Of a DNA stretch of 64,000 nt, positions 18,543 to 27,924 are shown piece after piece. The notes below the pieces were generated by a model. The model had not been told where the DNA came from, searched no databases, and was given only the letters and a program-made list of their open reading frames with translations. The stretch is from Helicobacter saguini (lineage in GTDB: Bacteria; Campylobacterota; Campylobacteria; Campylobacterales; Helicobacteraceae). Positions within the stretch are counted from its first letter, which is position 1, and each line of letters opens with the position of its first letter. Both the position numbers and the translations under genes were made by a program. The stretch spans positions 1 through 64,000 of the forward strand of contig NZ_JRMP02000001.1 in NCBI RefSeq assembly GCF_000762875.2, written 5' to 3'.

Positions 18543-19526
18543 ATGAATGAAAAATACACACCACCATTTGTAATCACGCCAAAGATTCTAAATCTAGTAG
18601 TAGAAATATGCGAGAATCTAAAGATTCTAAACCTAAATAATAAGCATATCCTAACCCCACATTTGCGTAAAAAAAATCGCATTAAAACCATAAGAGCCAC
18701 CCTTGCCATTGAAAATAACACGCTAAATTTGCAACAAGTTAGTGCAATAATTGAAGGAAAAGCCGTGCTAGGCGATAAAAACGAGATTTTAGAAGTAAAA
18801 AATGCTTTTAATGCGTATGAAAAAATTATGGATTTTAATGCCCTAAGTATCAAAGATTTACTCAAAGCTCACGCCATAATGATGCAGGGCTTAATTAAGG
18901 ATAATGGAAAATTTAGGCAAGATAGTGTGGGGATTTTTAAAGATAAAAAGCTAATTCACCTGCCACCACCAGCTAATTTTATAGAATCTCATATTAAAAA
19001 TTTGCTTTCTTGGTATAAAAAAAGTGAGCTGCATGCGCTTATAAAATCTAGCATTTTTCATTATGAATTTGAATTTATCCATCCATTTAGCGATGGCAAT
19101 GGGCGAATAGGGCGAATGTGGCAAAGCAAACTTTTAGGCATTTACAATGAAGTTTTTTATTTTTTACCCATAGAAGAGATTATAAAAAAGACGCAAAAAA
19201 AATATTATAAAGCTTTGAGTGATAGTGATAAATCTGCAAGCAGTGAAATCTTTGTAGAATATATGTTAGATTCTATACTTAAGGCTATAAAAGAACTAAA
19301 AAATGACCCATTAAATGTCGCAATAAATGTCTCAATAAACAATACGCAAAAAGCCATTTTAAAGCTTATAAAAAATAAGCCAAATATTACGCAAAAAGAA
19401 ATTGCAACTAAGCTAAATCTATCGCTTAAAACAATTAATAGAGCTATAAGTAATCTAACTACTAAAGGCTATATAGAACGCATAGGAGCTAAAAAAAGTG
19501 GGTATTATAAAATATTAAAAAACTAA
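18543..19526 (+). CDS. fic: Fic-domain protein with C-terminal winged helix
   Basis: 327 residues. The catalytic loop HPFSDGNGRIGR (180-191) is the complete Fic motif for AMP transfer from ATP. TLAIEN at 53-58 fits the (S/T)xxxE(G/N) inhibitory motif of class II Fic proteins, so activity is probably self-restrained. The C-terminal 75 residues (NITQKEIATKLNLSLKTINRAISNLTTKGYIERIGAKKSGYY) form a MarR/LexA-like winged helix. Target unknown; such proteins AMPylate (or de-AMPylate) cytosolic proteins. It sits behind parA with an operator-rich spacer. Confidence 0.88.
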   Translation: MNEKYTPPFVITPKILNLVVEICENLKILNLNNKHILTPHLRKKNRIKTIRATLAIENNTLNLQQVSAIIEGKAVLGDKNEILEVKNAFNAYEKIMDFNALSIKDLLKAHAIMMQGLIKDNGKFRQDSVGIFKDKKLIHLPPPANFIESHIKNLLSWYKKSELHALIKSSIFHYEFEFIHPFSDGNGRIGRMWQSKLLGIYNEVFYFLPIEEIIKKTQKKYYKALSDSDKSASSEIFVEYMLDSILKAIKELKNDPLNVAINVSINNTQKAILKLIKNKPNITQKEIATKLNLSLKTINRAISNLTTKGYIERIGAKKSGYYKILKN

Positions 19527-19592
19527 TTTTAAATATATATTAAATTATTTACACATATATTTAAAAATATTATGATATAATTTTAAAATATA
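19526..19592. promoter_or_regulatory. Operator-like AT repeats upstream of the RHH gene
   Basis: Three degenerate copies of the AAATATATTTAA-type palindrome (near 19526-19545, 19547-19568 and 19582-19597) surround a likely -10 (GATATAATTT). Similar boxes precede the zeta module and fic, suggesting one regulator for all. Confidence 0.45.
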
Positions 19593-19620
19593 TTTAAAAA
19601 TAGTTTTAAAGGAATTAAAA

Positions 19621-19878
19621 ATGGGTATTTTGGATAAAAAAATGGATAAAAATAAAAGTGCTGTTTTTAAGGATGTTGTAGCTAATAAAGACTTTGTAAA
19701 TAATATAGAATCTAAAATAGATTCTAAAAGCAAAAGAGGCAGAAAGCAAAGCTCTAATAAACGCAATAAAACCTACACATTTTACTGCACCAAAGAAGAG
19801 CTAGAAATGCTAGAAAAACTAGCAAATGATAAGCATTTAACAATGGCTGAATATTTTAGAGTAAAGCTTTTTAATTAA
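19621..19878 (+). CDS. Ribbon-helix-helix protein, possible partition or repressor protein
   Basis: 85 residues: a basic disordered N-terminal half (KRGRKQSSNKRNK) and a C-terminal RHH-type segment (TYTFYCTKEELEMLEKLANDKHLTMAEYFRVKLF), as in plasmid ParG/CopG-like proteins. AAAGGA precedes the ATG. It probably binds the AT-rich palindromes upstream of itself, fic and the zeta module, and may pair with ParA. Function inferred from fold and context. Confidence 0.7.
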   Translation: MGILDKKMDKNKSAVFKDVVANKDFVNNIESKIDSKSKRGRKQSSNKRNKTYTFYCTKEELEMLEKLANDKHLTMAEYFRVKLFN

Positions 19879-19889
19879 GAGAGCTTAAA

Positions 19890-20212
19890 ATGCTAGAAAA
19901 TATCATTCAAAACATACAAAATGCAAGCAATATAGATTCTAAAAAAGAGAAATTTTTGTGCGAGAGCTTTGAATCTATTCACAAGATAATCAAGCAATAA
20001 CAATAGCACATCGTAGCACAAAAGATAATCTAGACATTAAAGATTGTTTAAGCAGGGAAAATGCAAAGAAAAATAACAAATATTCCTTAAAAGCGATTTT
20101 AGAATTTTGCAATTTTTGCAAAACAAGTAAACTAATTGAGAAGTTTTTGTGTAAAGCTAAAAATTTACGAAAATTCCTTTTATTAAGCATTATAAATATT
20201 TATAGAAATTAA
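19890..20212 (+). pseudogene. Frameshifted hypothetical gene of the island
   Basis: ATG 19890 follows the RHH gene closely. The first frame gives 36 residues (LENIIQNIQNASNIDSKKEKF...) and stops; another frame continues openly from about 19975 (SQDNQAITIAHRSTKDNLDIKDCLSRENAKK) to TAA 20212. A single indel explains the break. I do not recognise the family. Confidence 0.5.
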
Positions 20213-20251
20213 GTAAAAATTTAACAACAAATAGAATAGATTAATATTTTT

Positions 20252-21034
20252 GGCTCAAGACAACTTAAGCTCTTTTAAAGGGGCTTTAAGTTATGATTAC
20301 ACCGATGAAAAATGGGTTTATAATACGTTCACGAATTTCGGAGGCTAAATTTAGAGAGATTTTGTGGCATTTTTGTCTTGATATTGAAGCAGTAAAAATT
20401 GCAAAAATTTGCAAAATTTCTAGAAATTCTCTTAACAAAATATTCAAAGAAATTCGCAAATTAATGGCAAAAGAATGCGAAAAAATTTCACAATTAAAAG
20501 GCGAAATTGAAGTGGATGAATCTTACTTTGGACCAAAAAGAGTGAAGGGCAAAAAAGGCAGAGGAGCTAGCAAAAAAACGCCTGTATTTGGCATGCTAAA
20601 ACGCAATGGAAAAGTATATACGCAGATTGTAAAAAATTGCTCCAAGACCGAGCTAATGCCGATAATAACGCAATTCTCAGCCCTTAAAGATTCTATAATT
20701 TATAGCGATACGTGGAAATCTTATGACGCTTTGGTTGATTATGGAGCGCTAGCTCATTATCGTGTAAAACATAGTGAAAATGAATTTGCAAATGGTAAAA
20801 ATCACATCAATGGAATCGAAAATTTTTGGGGTTATGCCAAGCATCGTTTAGCAAAATTTAAAGGCATAAAAAAAGAAAATTTTTACCTACATTTAAAAGA
20901 AACAGAAAACGAAGTTTCTTTAGTAATTTAGATATAATGTCAAAACGAAGTTTCTTTAGAAAAATGAAGGTAAAGATTTGTATAAAATTTTACTAAAATT
21001 GATTAGAAAACATCCGCTTAAGTTGTCTTGAGCC
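20252..21034 (+). mobile_element. IS1595-family insertion sequence
   Basis: Perfect 19-bp terminal inverted repeats (20252-20270 and 21016-21034, GGCTCAAGACAACTTAAGC) enclose the transposase. The 7-bp TATTTTT lies directly outside both ends (20245-20251 and 21035-21041), consistent with a target duplication (family norm is 8 bp). The element is 783 bp long. Confidence 0.9.
20293..20931 (+). CDS. IS1595/ISXO2-type transposase, C-terminus altered
   Basis: 212 residues with the ISXO2-like DDE core: EVDESYFGPK (first Asp), IYSDTWKSYD (second Asp) and HINGIENFWGYAKHRL (Asn/Glu region), preceded by a small HTH. After HLKETE the expected family end is replaced by NEVSLVI and a stop. The usual tail (KNEGKDLYKILLKLIRKHPLK) is still readable in another frame up to the right terminal repeat. 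An 18-bp direct repeat (20906-20923, 20942-20959) marks the disturbance. The enzyme may therefore be impaired. Confidence 0.85.
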   Translation: MITPMKNGFIIRSRISEAKFREILWHFCLDIEAVKIAKICKISRNSLNKIFKEIRKLMAKECEKISQLKGEIEVDESYFGPKRVKGKKGRGASKKTPVFGMLKRNGKVYTQIVKNCSKTELMPIITQFSALKDSIIYSDTWKSYDALVDYGALAHYRVKHSENEFANGKNHINGIENFWGYAKHRLAKFKGIKKENFYLHLKETENEVSLVI

Positions 21035-21080
21035 TATTTTTTTATGTTAAAATCATATAATTTTTATTAATTAGTAGGTT

Positions 21081-21923
21081 GTGATGCCAAAAGAAAAAGA
21101 ATCTTTTAATGATTTAAATACAAAAGAATGGGCTATCAATTCTCGTTCTGTGTGGAATGATTTATCAAGTGCTAGAACTAGAAACGCCTTAAAACATGGT
21201 GCAACATTTCCAAAAAAATTAAGCGATAGAGTGATTTCTTTATATTCTCGCAAGAATGATTTAATTTTAGACCCTTTTTTAGGAACAGGCACAACCGCAT
21301 TAAGTGCAATAGAATTGCAAAGAAATTTTATAGGATTTGAGTTAAGCAAAGAATTTTTTGATATAGCAAATAATACTATTAAAGATTGTGTTAATTTGCT
21401 TTTTAATAATAGCTGTGATATTATTGAGGGCGATTGTTTAGAGCTAATAGATGGAGTTGATAATAATTCTGTTACATTAACACTTACTTCACCCCCATAT
21501 GCAAATTTAATACACAAAGTGCTAGAAGATAGAACTAAAAGACATAAAAAATCTGCTTTTGTAGTGGATAATAATGCCACGACAAGACTTTATTCTAACT
21601 ATGATAAAGATTTAGGGAATATGGATTTAGAAAAATATAAAACAGCGGTTTTAGAACTCATGAGAAAACTTTTTGTTAAAACAAAAAATGGTGGTTACAA
21701 TGTATGGGTGGTAAAAGACTTTAGAGACACCAAAAATAAAATTCCTTATGTGGATTTACACACCATTATTGCTAATTTAGGACAGGAAGCTGGATTTAAA
21801 TACCACGATTTAATTATATGGGACCAAAATGAAAGAAGAAGGCTAGTGTTACTGGGCTATCCTAGTGTCTTTTATGTCAATCAAAATCATTCCTTTATTG
21901 TGGTGCTAAGGAAAACATTATGA
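21081..21923 (+). CDS. Site-specific DNA methyltransferase 1 (N4/N6 type)
   Basis: 280 residues. SAM-binding motif LDPFLGTGTT (62-71) precedes the catalytic TSPPY (135-139), the arrangement of amino-methyltransferases whose SPPY suggests N4-cytosine (or N6-adenine) modification. It ends ATGA-overlapping with a second methyltransferase gene and then a nuclease-like gene, so the three form one restriction-modification operon. Two methyltransferases are usual when the recognition site is asymmetric. The first Met of the ORF is ATG 21084; the listed start is one codon earlier (GTG 21081). Confidence 0.85.
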   Translation: MMPKEKESFNDLNTKEWAINSRSVWNDLSSARTRNALKHGATFPKKLSDRVISLYSRKNDLILDPFLGTGTTALSAIELQRNFIGFELSKEFFDIANNTIKDCVNLLFNNSCDIIEGDCLELIDGVDNNSVTLTLTSPPYANLIHKVLEDRTKRHKKSAFVVDNNATTRLYSNYDKDLGNMDLEKYKTAVLELMRKLFVKTKNGGYNVWVVKDFRDTKNKIPYVDLHTIIANLGQEAGFKYHDLIIWDQNERRRLVLLGYPSVFYVNQNHSFIVVLRKTL

Positions 21924-23029
21924 CTTTACCGCTTAATAGTGATTTTACAAAATATAATGATTTGAATCATTTAAGAAGGCTAGATAGAATCCATCCATAT
22001 CCAGCTAAATTTCCCATAGATTTGGCTTTAGAATTTATATCAAAATATACACACGACAACGATATTGTATTAGACCCATTTTGTGGTTCTGGCACAACTT
22101 TGCTGGCAGCAAAATATCTAAACAAAAACGCTTTTGGTTTTGATGTAAATTATGTTGCATTTTTAATCACACAGGCTAAATTACTTCATTTAACTAAAGA
22201 TGATTTTTTAAGACTCGAACAATTTAGAGTGCAAGAGAGTGATTTTTTACAATATTATGAAAATATAAACCATTGGTTTAGAAGTGATTGTATTCAGGCT
22301 TTATCAAACATTAAAACAAGCATTAATCATTTAGGCAGAAACAAGCAAAGCTACAAAATATTTTTAAATTTAATTTTTTCATCAATCATCAATTTAGTCT
22401 CTAATCAAGAATCAGATACAAGATATGCAAGTATTGATAAAAAATATCTTAGTGAAAATTATGTTTATGAAAAATTTTTTGAAAAGCTGTATGGCGCTAT
22501 TGAAATTTTTACAAATGTAAATATAGAATCTAGCTATACAAAACAAGAAGTTTTTTTATATAATTCAAAAAATCTAAGCCACAAAACACAAAAAGATTCT
22601 ATATCGCTCATTTTAACCTCTCCACCTTATCCAAATACTTACGATTATTATTTATATCACAAGCACAGAATGCTATGGCTTGATTTTAATGTTAAGTTTT
22701 CTATGCAAAATGAAATAGGCTCAAGGAGAGAGTATTCAAGCCTTAAGCTCCCTAAAGAGAAATTTAATAGTGATTTATTAGAAATTTTTAAAGAATGTCA
22801 AATAGTCTTAAAAGATAAAGGCTATATCGTGCTTGTAATGGGTGATGGCAAATTACAAGGGGAAATTTACAATGCAAAAGAGGAAATCTTAAAACTAGCA
22901 AATACTTTGTGCTGGACACTCATTGATTATTCTTATAGTGAGTTAGATAAAACCAGTCGTTCTTTTATGCAAAGTTATAGAACAAAAAATAAAAAAGAAC
23001 ATATCTTAGTTTTTCAAAAGAGTTGTTAA
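21920..23029 (+). CDS. Site-specific DNA methyltransferase 2 (N4/N6 type)
   Basis: 369 residues. HPYPAKFPIDLALEFI leads into LDPFCGSGTT (51-60), and the catalytic TSPPYPNTYDYYLYHKHRMLWL lies at 233-254. The 'HPYPAKF' leader and 'SPPYPNT.DY' are characteristic of N4-cytosine/N6-adenine methyltransferases in type II systems. A 4-bp overlap with the preceding gene and a 1-bp TAATG overlap with the next imply coupled translation. Probably methylates the strand not recognised by methyltransferase 1. Confidence 0.85.
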   Translation: MTLPLNSDFTKYNDLNHLRRLDRIHPYPAKFPIDLALEFISKYTHDNDIVLDPFCGSGTTLLAAKYLNKNAFGFDVNYVAFLITQAKLLHLTKDDFLRLEQFRVQESDFLQYYENINHWFRSDCIQALSNIKTSINHLGRNKQSYKIFLNLIFSSIINLVSNQESDTRYASIDKKYLSENYVYEKFFEKLYGAIEIFTNVNIESSYTKQEVFLYNSKNLSHKTQKDSISLILTSPPYPNTYDYYLYHKHRMLWLDFNVKFSMQNEIGSRREYSSLKLPKEKFNSDLLEIFKECQIVLKDKGYIVLVMGDGKLQGEIYNAKEEILKLANTLCWTLIDYSYSELDKTSRSFMQSYRTKNKKEHILVFQKSC

Positions 23030-24945
23030 TGATAATAGATGAAATAAGAATTTATGCGGAGTGTTTAGAGCAAGGATTAGACTTTAAAGATTACCTATTA
23101 GAAATAGATTCTAGTCTTAAGATTAAAAATATCTATCTTTCAAAATTTAAAAATGAATTGTTAGAAAATGATTCTATTTTGCAAAAAGTTTTGAAACTAA
23201 AGAGCTTTGATTTAGCAATAAGCATCATATCTAACAACCAAGAGATGCCTATTTTACTTATAGAGTATTCTACCGCCGTGCCAACTGATGACCATAAAAT
23301 GCAAAGAAGTGATGTATATTTTTGGGCGAGTATTTTTAAAATTCCTGTGTTAAAAATATCTCCGTATTCTAAAAATTCTTTTGGAGAGAATGGCGGTGGT
23401 GATAAAATATCTTTAGAATATGAGATAAATTTAGCCTTGCATAATAATGCGGTGGTGTATTTTATGGATTTTAAGGATAAAGATAATTTGTTAATTACAA
23501 ATGAAAATAAGCTCTCTTGCATAGAAAAAAGCCTTGAAATAAGCAATATTTTAAAAAATATTATAAAACTTATTAAAAATAATGATGATTTTAATGAAGT
23601 CTATAAAGCTTTGCTAAATGCTTTAAAAACAGAATATTACAATGTTGAAAATATAGAGAATCTAAAAAATATCTTTGTGGATTCTACAAGATTCCAAAAA
23701 GAAAGTGATGATATTATTGTTAAAATCAATCGTTTTGGACATGCAATGGATCCTGATAGGGGGATTTTATTTTTTATGAATATGTTATTTTCTAACAATA
23801 ATACCATTTCAAAAATTATTATACAAAGAGAGCAACAAAGCGGCAGAGAAAGCTACGATGCTCTTTTTGATACATTTTCTCCCAAAAAATTATTACAAAT
23901 TAATAACTTAATATCACAGGGAATAGATTCTAAAAATGCCTTAGAAATTTTTAAAATTGCAATAGGTATCAATGATATTTTTAGTGATATTTTTGTAACA
24001 ATAGATTCTGAGCATTATCAAATAAAAGATGAGATTTTTGTTAATTTCTTGCAAACTTATGCTAACAATGTATATAAATCTATATTTATCAATACAAAAG
24101 AAACTTTTAATATTGCAATATGCATAAGTGATATTTTTGTAACAATAGATTCTGAGCATTATCAAATAAAAGATGAGATTTTTGTTAATTTCTTGCAAAC
24201 TTATGCTAACAATGTATATAAATCTATATTTATCAATACAAAAGCCTTAAGATTATGTGATTATAACAATAATCTTTTATGTGAGATTACTTGGAATCCT
24301 AAAATTGCCACACAATACCTAAATACACTTAAAAACACTACCAACAAAACACCATTACCATTAATGCCCCTTGATTTTGAGAGTGCAAAAGAGGATATTA
24401 TTACCCTAGCAAGTGTAGAAATTTTTAGAAAAATAGGTTGTGAAATATTAGCAGTAAGCTATCCAGGAGCTCAAGGGGATAAAGCAATACTTATAGGCGA
24501 TGGTAGGAGTGTTAAGCGGATTTATGTAGATATTATTGCCTCAAAACAAAAAGATAAATTTTATGTCTTTTTGCACGAAAATAAAGATTTAGCAAATAAA
24601 TTAGGCGAAGATTCTAAAAAACTTAATGATTTAAAAAATAATTACACAGATTCCATTAATACTTTTTTGCATAAACTTAATAATAACTCATTTGATGAAT
24701 TATTTTTGGGTTTAGGCTCAAAATATGATAAATATTTTATAGACATAAGCAATGTCGATTATATTTTTACTTTTGATATAAAAACAGATTCTAAGCATAC
24801 TTATATTTTATTTAATGTGGCGCTTATAAATTTAGATTTAATAGAGTTTTTTGAACCACTAAAACATAATAATAAATTGAGTGGCACAATTAAATTAGAT
24901 AGGATTTATAGGATAGATAAAAATCAATCATTTATGTTAGAATAG
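23029..24945 (+). CDS. Probable type II restriction endonuclease with an internal duplication
   Basis: 638 residues, no close family recognised. The N-terminal region contains ILLIEYSTAVPTDDHKMQRSDVYFW (about 75-100), which resembles the acidic/polar core of PD-(D/E)xK nucleases. A second segment near 450-490 (IFRKIGCEILAVSYPGAQGDKAIL ... VYVDIIASK) has a similar strand-turn-strand look. Position after two methyltransferases makes it the likely nuclease. Residues about 318-413 contain a 48-residue in-frame tandem duplication (DNA period 144 bp). Start ATG 23029 overlaps the stop of methyltransferase 2. Confidence 0.65.
   Translation: MIIDEIRIYAECLEQGLDFKDYLLEIDSSLKIKNIYLSKFKNELLENDSILQKVLKLKSFDLAISIISNNQEMPILLIEYSTAVPTDDHKMQRSDVYFWASIFKIPVLKISPYSKNSFGENGGGDKISLEYEINLALHNNAVVYFMDFKDKDNLLITNENKLSCIEKSLEISNILKNIIKLIKNNDDFNEVYKALLNALKTEYYNVENIENLKNIFVDSTRFQKESDDIIVKINRFGHAMDPDRGILFFMNMLFSNNNTISKIIIQREQQSGRESYDALFDTFSPKKLLQINNLISQGIDSKNALEIFKIAIGINDIFSDIFVTIDSEHYQIKDEIFVNFLQTYANNVYKSIFINTKETFNIAICISDIFVTIDSEHYQIKDEIFVNFLQTYANNVYKSIFINTKALRLCDYNNNLLCEITWNPKIATQYLNTLKNTTNKTPLPLMPLDFESAKEDIITLASVEIFRKIGCEILAVSYPGAQGDKAILIGDGRSVKRIYVDIIASKQKDKFYVFLHENKDLANKLGEDSKKLNDLKNNYTDSINTFLHKLNNNSFDELFLGLGSKYDKYFIDISNVDYIFTFDIKTDSKHTYILFNVALINLDLIEFFEPLKHNNKLSGTIKLDRIYRIDKNQSFMLE
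23983..24244 (+). repeat. In-frame tandem duplication inside the endonuclease gene
   Basis: 118 bp (23983-24100) recurs identically at 24127-24244 with a period of 144 bp, a multiple of three, so the frame survives. The flanks of the unit are also similar. It appears recent. Confidence 0.9.
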
Positions 24946-24972
24946 CACAATTTACCACAAAAAAGGCTATAA

Positions 24973-26147
24973 ATGAATAAAGATGACACAATATTAGAAA
25001 ATAAGATAAAAGAAGTCCAAGAGCTTTATCAACAATTACGAGAAAGCTATTCATTAAACAAAGCTTTTATTGATACCCAAAGCGATGAATCTTTAAAAAA
25101 TATTATAAATAAAGAATTAGAATCTATAAAAGATAAAACTCAAGAAGTACAAACAATGATAGATGAATTGCAGGAAGGTTTTAACTTTATAACAAACATA
25201 CAAAGTAATGGTAAAAACAGAATAGAGTATATACAGGACATAGCATCAGATAATATTATAAAAGATATGGATAATAAATTAAAACATTTCAACGATTCGT
25301 ATAATCAAATATTTAATAATCAAAATGGTGATTTAAGTGTTAATTTTATGGATAAATATAACAAAATAAATGAAAGTTATAATGACTTATATGCCAATAA
25401 AGATAATAAAGAAAGTAAAATAGATAAACTTGCAAAAGAAATTAATGATTTTTCTAATAAATACAATGAAATTATAGGCAATGAAGATTCTAAATATAAT
25501 GACTTTAATGAAAGTTTTAGTGAATTTAATAAAAAGAAAAAAAGCTGGATGACTTCTATGTAAAAATATTTGGCGACAAAGAAAAAAATATAAAATCTCT
25601 CAACCAAGAGCTAGAAACAAGATTAAATAACTTCAATGAAATAGAGCAAGAAGCAAAAAAGGTTATAGAATTATCAAGTGATGCTGGTCTTGCAGGAGGG
25701 TTTCATCAACAAGCAGAATTTGCTAGAAAAAATAAATATATTGCACTTGGTGTGTTTGTTTGTATTTTAGTAATTATGGGAATATTTAATTTTAAGACAA
25801 TAGATTTTGGAAATTTAAAGGACATAGATTTAGTCTCAATAATAGTAAGATTTACGATAAATATACCATTTATATGGGCAGCGACCGCCGCAAATATTAA
25901 CTTAAATAAATATACAAAACTTGAGCAAGAATACGCGCATAAAGAATCTTTAGCAAAATCATTTGAGCGATACAAACAAGAAATAACTAAGTTAAATGAT
26001 AATAAAAAAACTGAACTTATGGAAAAACTCATGGATATTAATCTTGAAGCATTTAAGAAAAACCCTGCAGATTCTATTGAAAAAATTAAGAGTGATAAAT
26101 TATTTAAGAATCCACTTCAAAGCAAAGAAACAAAAGAAAATCAATAA
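24973..26147 (+). pseudogene. Coiled-coil two-helix membrane protein, frameshifted at an A7 tract
   Basis: The first frame (24973-25563, AAAAGG before ATG) is 196 residues of acidic coiled coil. At the tract AAAAAGAAAAAAA (25531-25543) it enters a stop. One extra A would join it to the frame that continues LDDFYVKIFGDKEKNIKSL and runs to 26147, giving about 391 residues. The C-terminal part has two membrane segments (IALGVFVCILVIMGIFNF and FTINIPFIWAATAANINL) and another coiled coil. It lies 27 bp behind the restriction gene. It may be a phase-variable gene now off, or a pseudogene. Role unknown; a membrane partner of the restriction cassette is possible. Confidence 0.65.
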
Positions 26148-26664
26148 GTGTTATTGTGAATATTTACTGCGATATTTGTCTTTGTGTTGTATGTTTATGA
26201 TGTTTAGCGTTATTTTATGGTTACGGTTTATTCACAAAGCCCTTCTAGATAATGTAGATTCTATGTTTACGCATAACATACTTAAAATTTATAAGAATTA
26301 TTATTAATTTAAACTTACTTTAAGTTTTCTTGTGCTAGAATTTCACTCGTAGTCATTTTAAATGATTATTGTTCTTAAATCAAAGGTATGTTTTATACTA
26401 TTTCCTTTGAAGTTTGGGTTAAGTTAAGAACATTCTTTCACATTATCTTCCTTTAAAGCATTGGAGTTTTCTCCTTATGTTGTTTGTAATTACTAATTTT
26501 ACTGATATGCTGAGCTGAAATATACAACATTTAGAATCTAGTCTAACAATATATCTAAGTTTAACTATAAATTTCTATAAATTTTAAATCTTTGAAAAGT
26601 ATATAATTTAAGATTTTACACTATAATTACAAATTTGAAACTTACATTTAGGACGAAAAAGTAG
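26148..26664. other. Intergenic region upstream of secY with a long imperfect hairpin
   Basis: No convincing gene. 26371-26431 can fold as a hairpin (GTTCTTAA...CAAAGG paired with CCTTTG...TTAAGAAC). It may be a small RNA, a terminator of the island or a decayed element. A consensus -10 (TATAAT, 26622-26627) precedes secY by about 38 bp. Confidence 0.45.
26622..26627 (+). promoter_or_regulatory. -10 box of secY
   Basis: TACACTATAATTAC contains a perfect TATAAT; secY starts at 26665. This shows secY has its own promoter here. Confidence 0.55.
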
Positions 26665-27924
26665 ATGAACAAATCCGTTTTGAATAAAATTCTTATCACT
26701 TTAGCCTTTCTTTTTGCGTATCGAATGCTCTCTTATGTGCCTATTCCGGGCATTGATGGGCTAGAAATCAAGCGATTTTTTGACGCGAATGCGAGTAATG
26801 CCTTAGGGCTTTTTAATATGTTTAGCGGGAATGCAGTCGAGCGTGTGAGTATCATTTCGCTAGGCATTATGCCCTATATCACGGCGTCTATCATTATGGA
26901 ATTGTTGTCCGCGACTTTCGCAAATATCGGCAAGATGAAAAAGGAGCGCGATGGTATGCAGCAGTATATGCAGATTATCCGCTATCTAACGATTGCCATT
27001 ACCATTGTGCAGTCTGCGAGTGTGGCGTATGGGCTGCGGAGCATCGGCAATGGCGGGGCGATTGTGATTAATAATATGAGTTTGTTTGTGACTTTGGCGG
27101 TCTTTTCGATGCTAACAGGCACGATGTTACTTATGTGGATAGGGGAGCAAATCACGCAAAAGGGCGTGGGAAATGGCATTAGTTTGATTATTTTTGCTGG
27201 TATCGTTTCAGGGATTCCAAGTGCGATAGGTAGCGAGTTTAGCGCGGTTAGCAATGGTGATAAGAATATTTTCCAGCTTTTAATTGTCTTTGCGGTGATT
27301 ATTGCGACCGTGTTTGTGATTATTTATATCGAGCTAGCCGAGCGACGTGTGCCGATTTCTTACGCCAGAAAAGTGATAATGCAAAATCAAAATAAGCGGA
27401 TAATGAATTACATTCCTATAAAGATTAACCTAAGCGGCGTTATTCCGCCGATTTTTGCTTCCGCACTTTTGGTCTTTCCATCGACTATTTTGCAGCAGGC
27501 AAGTCCTGATTCTATATGGGCTACAATCGGCGATTACATTAATCCAAATGGCTATCTTTACAACATTATTATGTTTTTATTTATCATATTTTTTGCTTAT
27601 TTTTATTCAAGCATTGTGTTTAACGCAAAGGATATCGCGGATAATCTAAAGCGGCAAAATGGCTATATACCGGGCTTACGACCCGGAGAAAATACGGCGA
27701 ATTATCTAAATAAAGTCGCTGGACATCTTACATTTTGGGGTTCTTTGTATTTGGCTATAATCTCAACTTTGCCTTGGCTACTTTTGAAAGGAATCGGCGT
27801 GCATTTTATCTTTGGTGGGACTTCAGTTTTAATTGTCGTGCAAGTCGCCATTGACACTATGCGTAAAATAGAAGCGCAACTATACACTAGCAAATATAAA
27901 ACCCTTAGCGCCGTGGGGCTGTAG
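26665..27924 (+). CDS. secY: Protein translocase subunit SecY
   Basis: 419 residues, ten membrane helices, the channel of the Sec translocon. Signatures: YVPIPGID at 25-32, the plug-region LGLFNMFSGNAVERVSIISLGIMPYITASII, AERRVPISYARKV (cytoplasmic loop) and the C-terminal KYKTLSAVGL. Very few AGAWTCT words occur in it, unlike its neighbours. Normally secY follows rplO and precedes map/infA in the spc operon; here an accessory island lies upstream and an opposite-strand FkbM gene downstream, so it stands alone. Confidence 0.97.
   Translation: MNKSVLNKILITLAFLFAYRMLSYVPIPGIDGLEIKRFFDANASNALGLFNMFSGNAVERVSIISLGIMPYITASIIMELLSATFANIGKMKKERDGMQQYMQIIRYLTIAITIVQSASVAYGLRSIGNGGAIVINNMSLFVTLAVFSMLTGTMLLMWIGEQITQKGVGNGISLIIFAGIVSGIPSAIGSEFSAVSNGDKNIFQLLIVFAVIIATVFVIIYIELAERRVPISYARKVIMQNQNKRIMNYIPIKINLSGVIPPIFASALLVFPSTILQQASPDSIWATIGDYINPNGYLYNIIMFLFIIFFAYFYSSIVFNAKDIADNLKRQNGYIPGLRPGENTANYLNKVAGHLTFWGSLYLAIISTLPWLLLKGIGVHFIFGGTSVLIVVQVAIDTMRKIEAQLYTSKYKTLSAVGL

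Noticed and set aside
19195-19202. A8 tract in fic as a contingency site
   Set aside because: Runs of A of this size are common in this AT-rich genome and the gene is intact through the tract.
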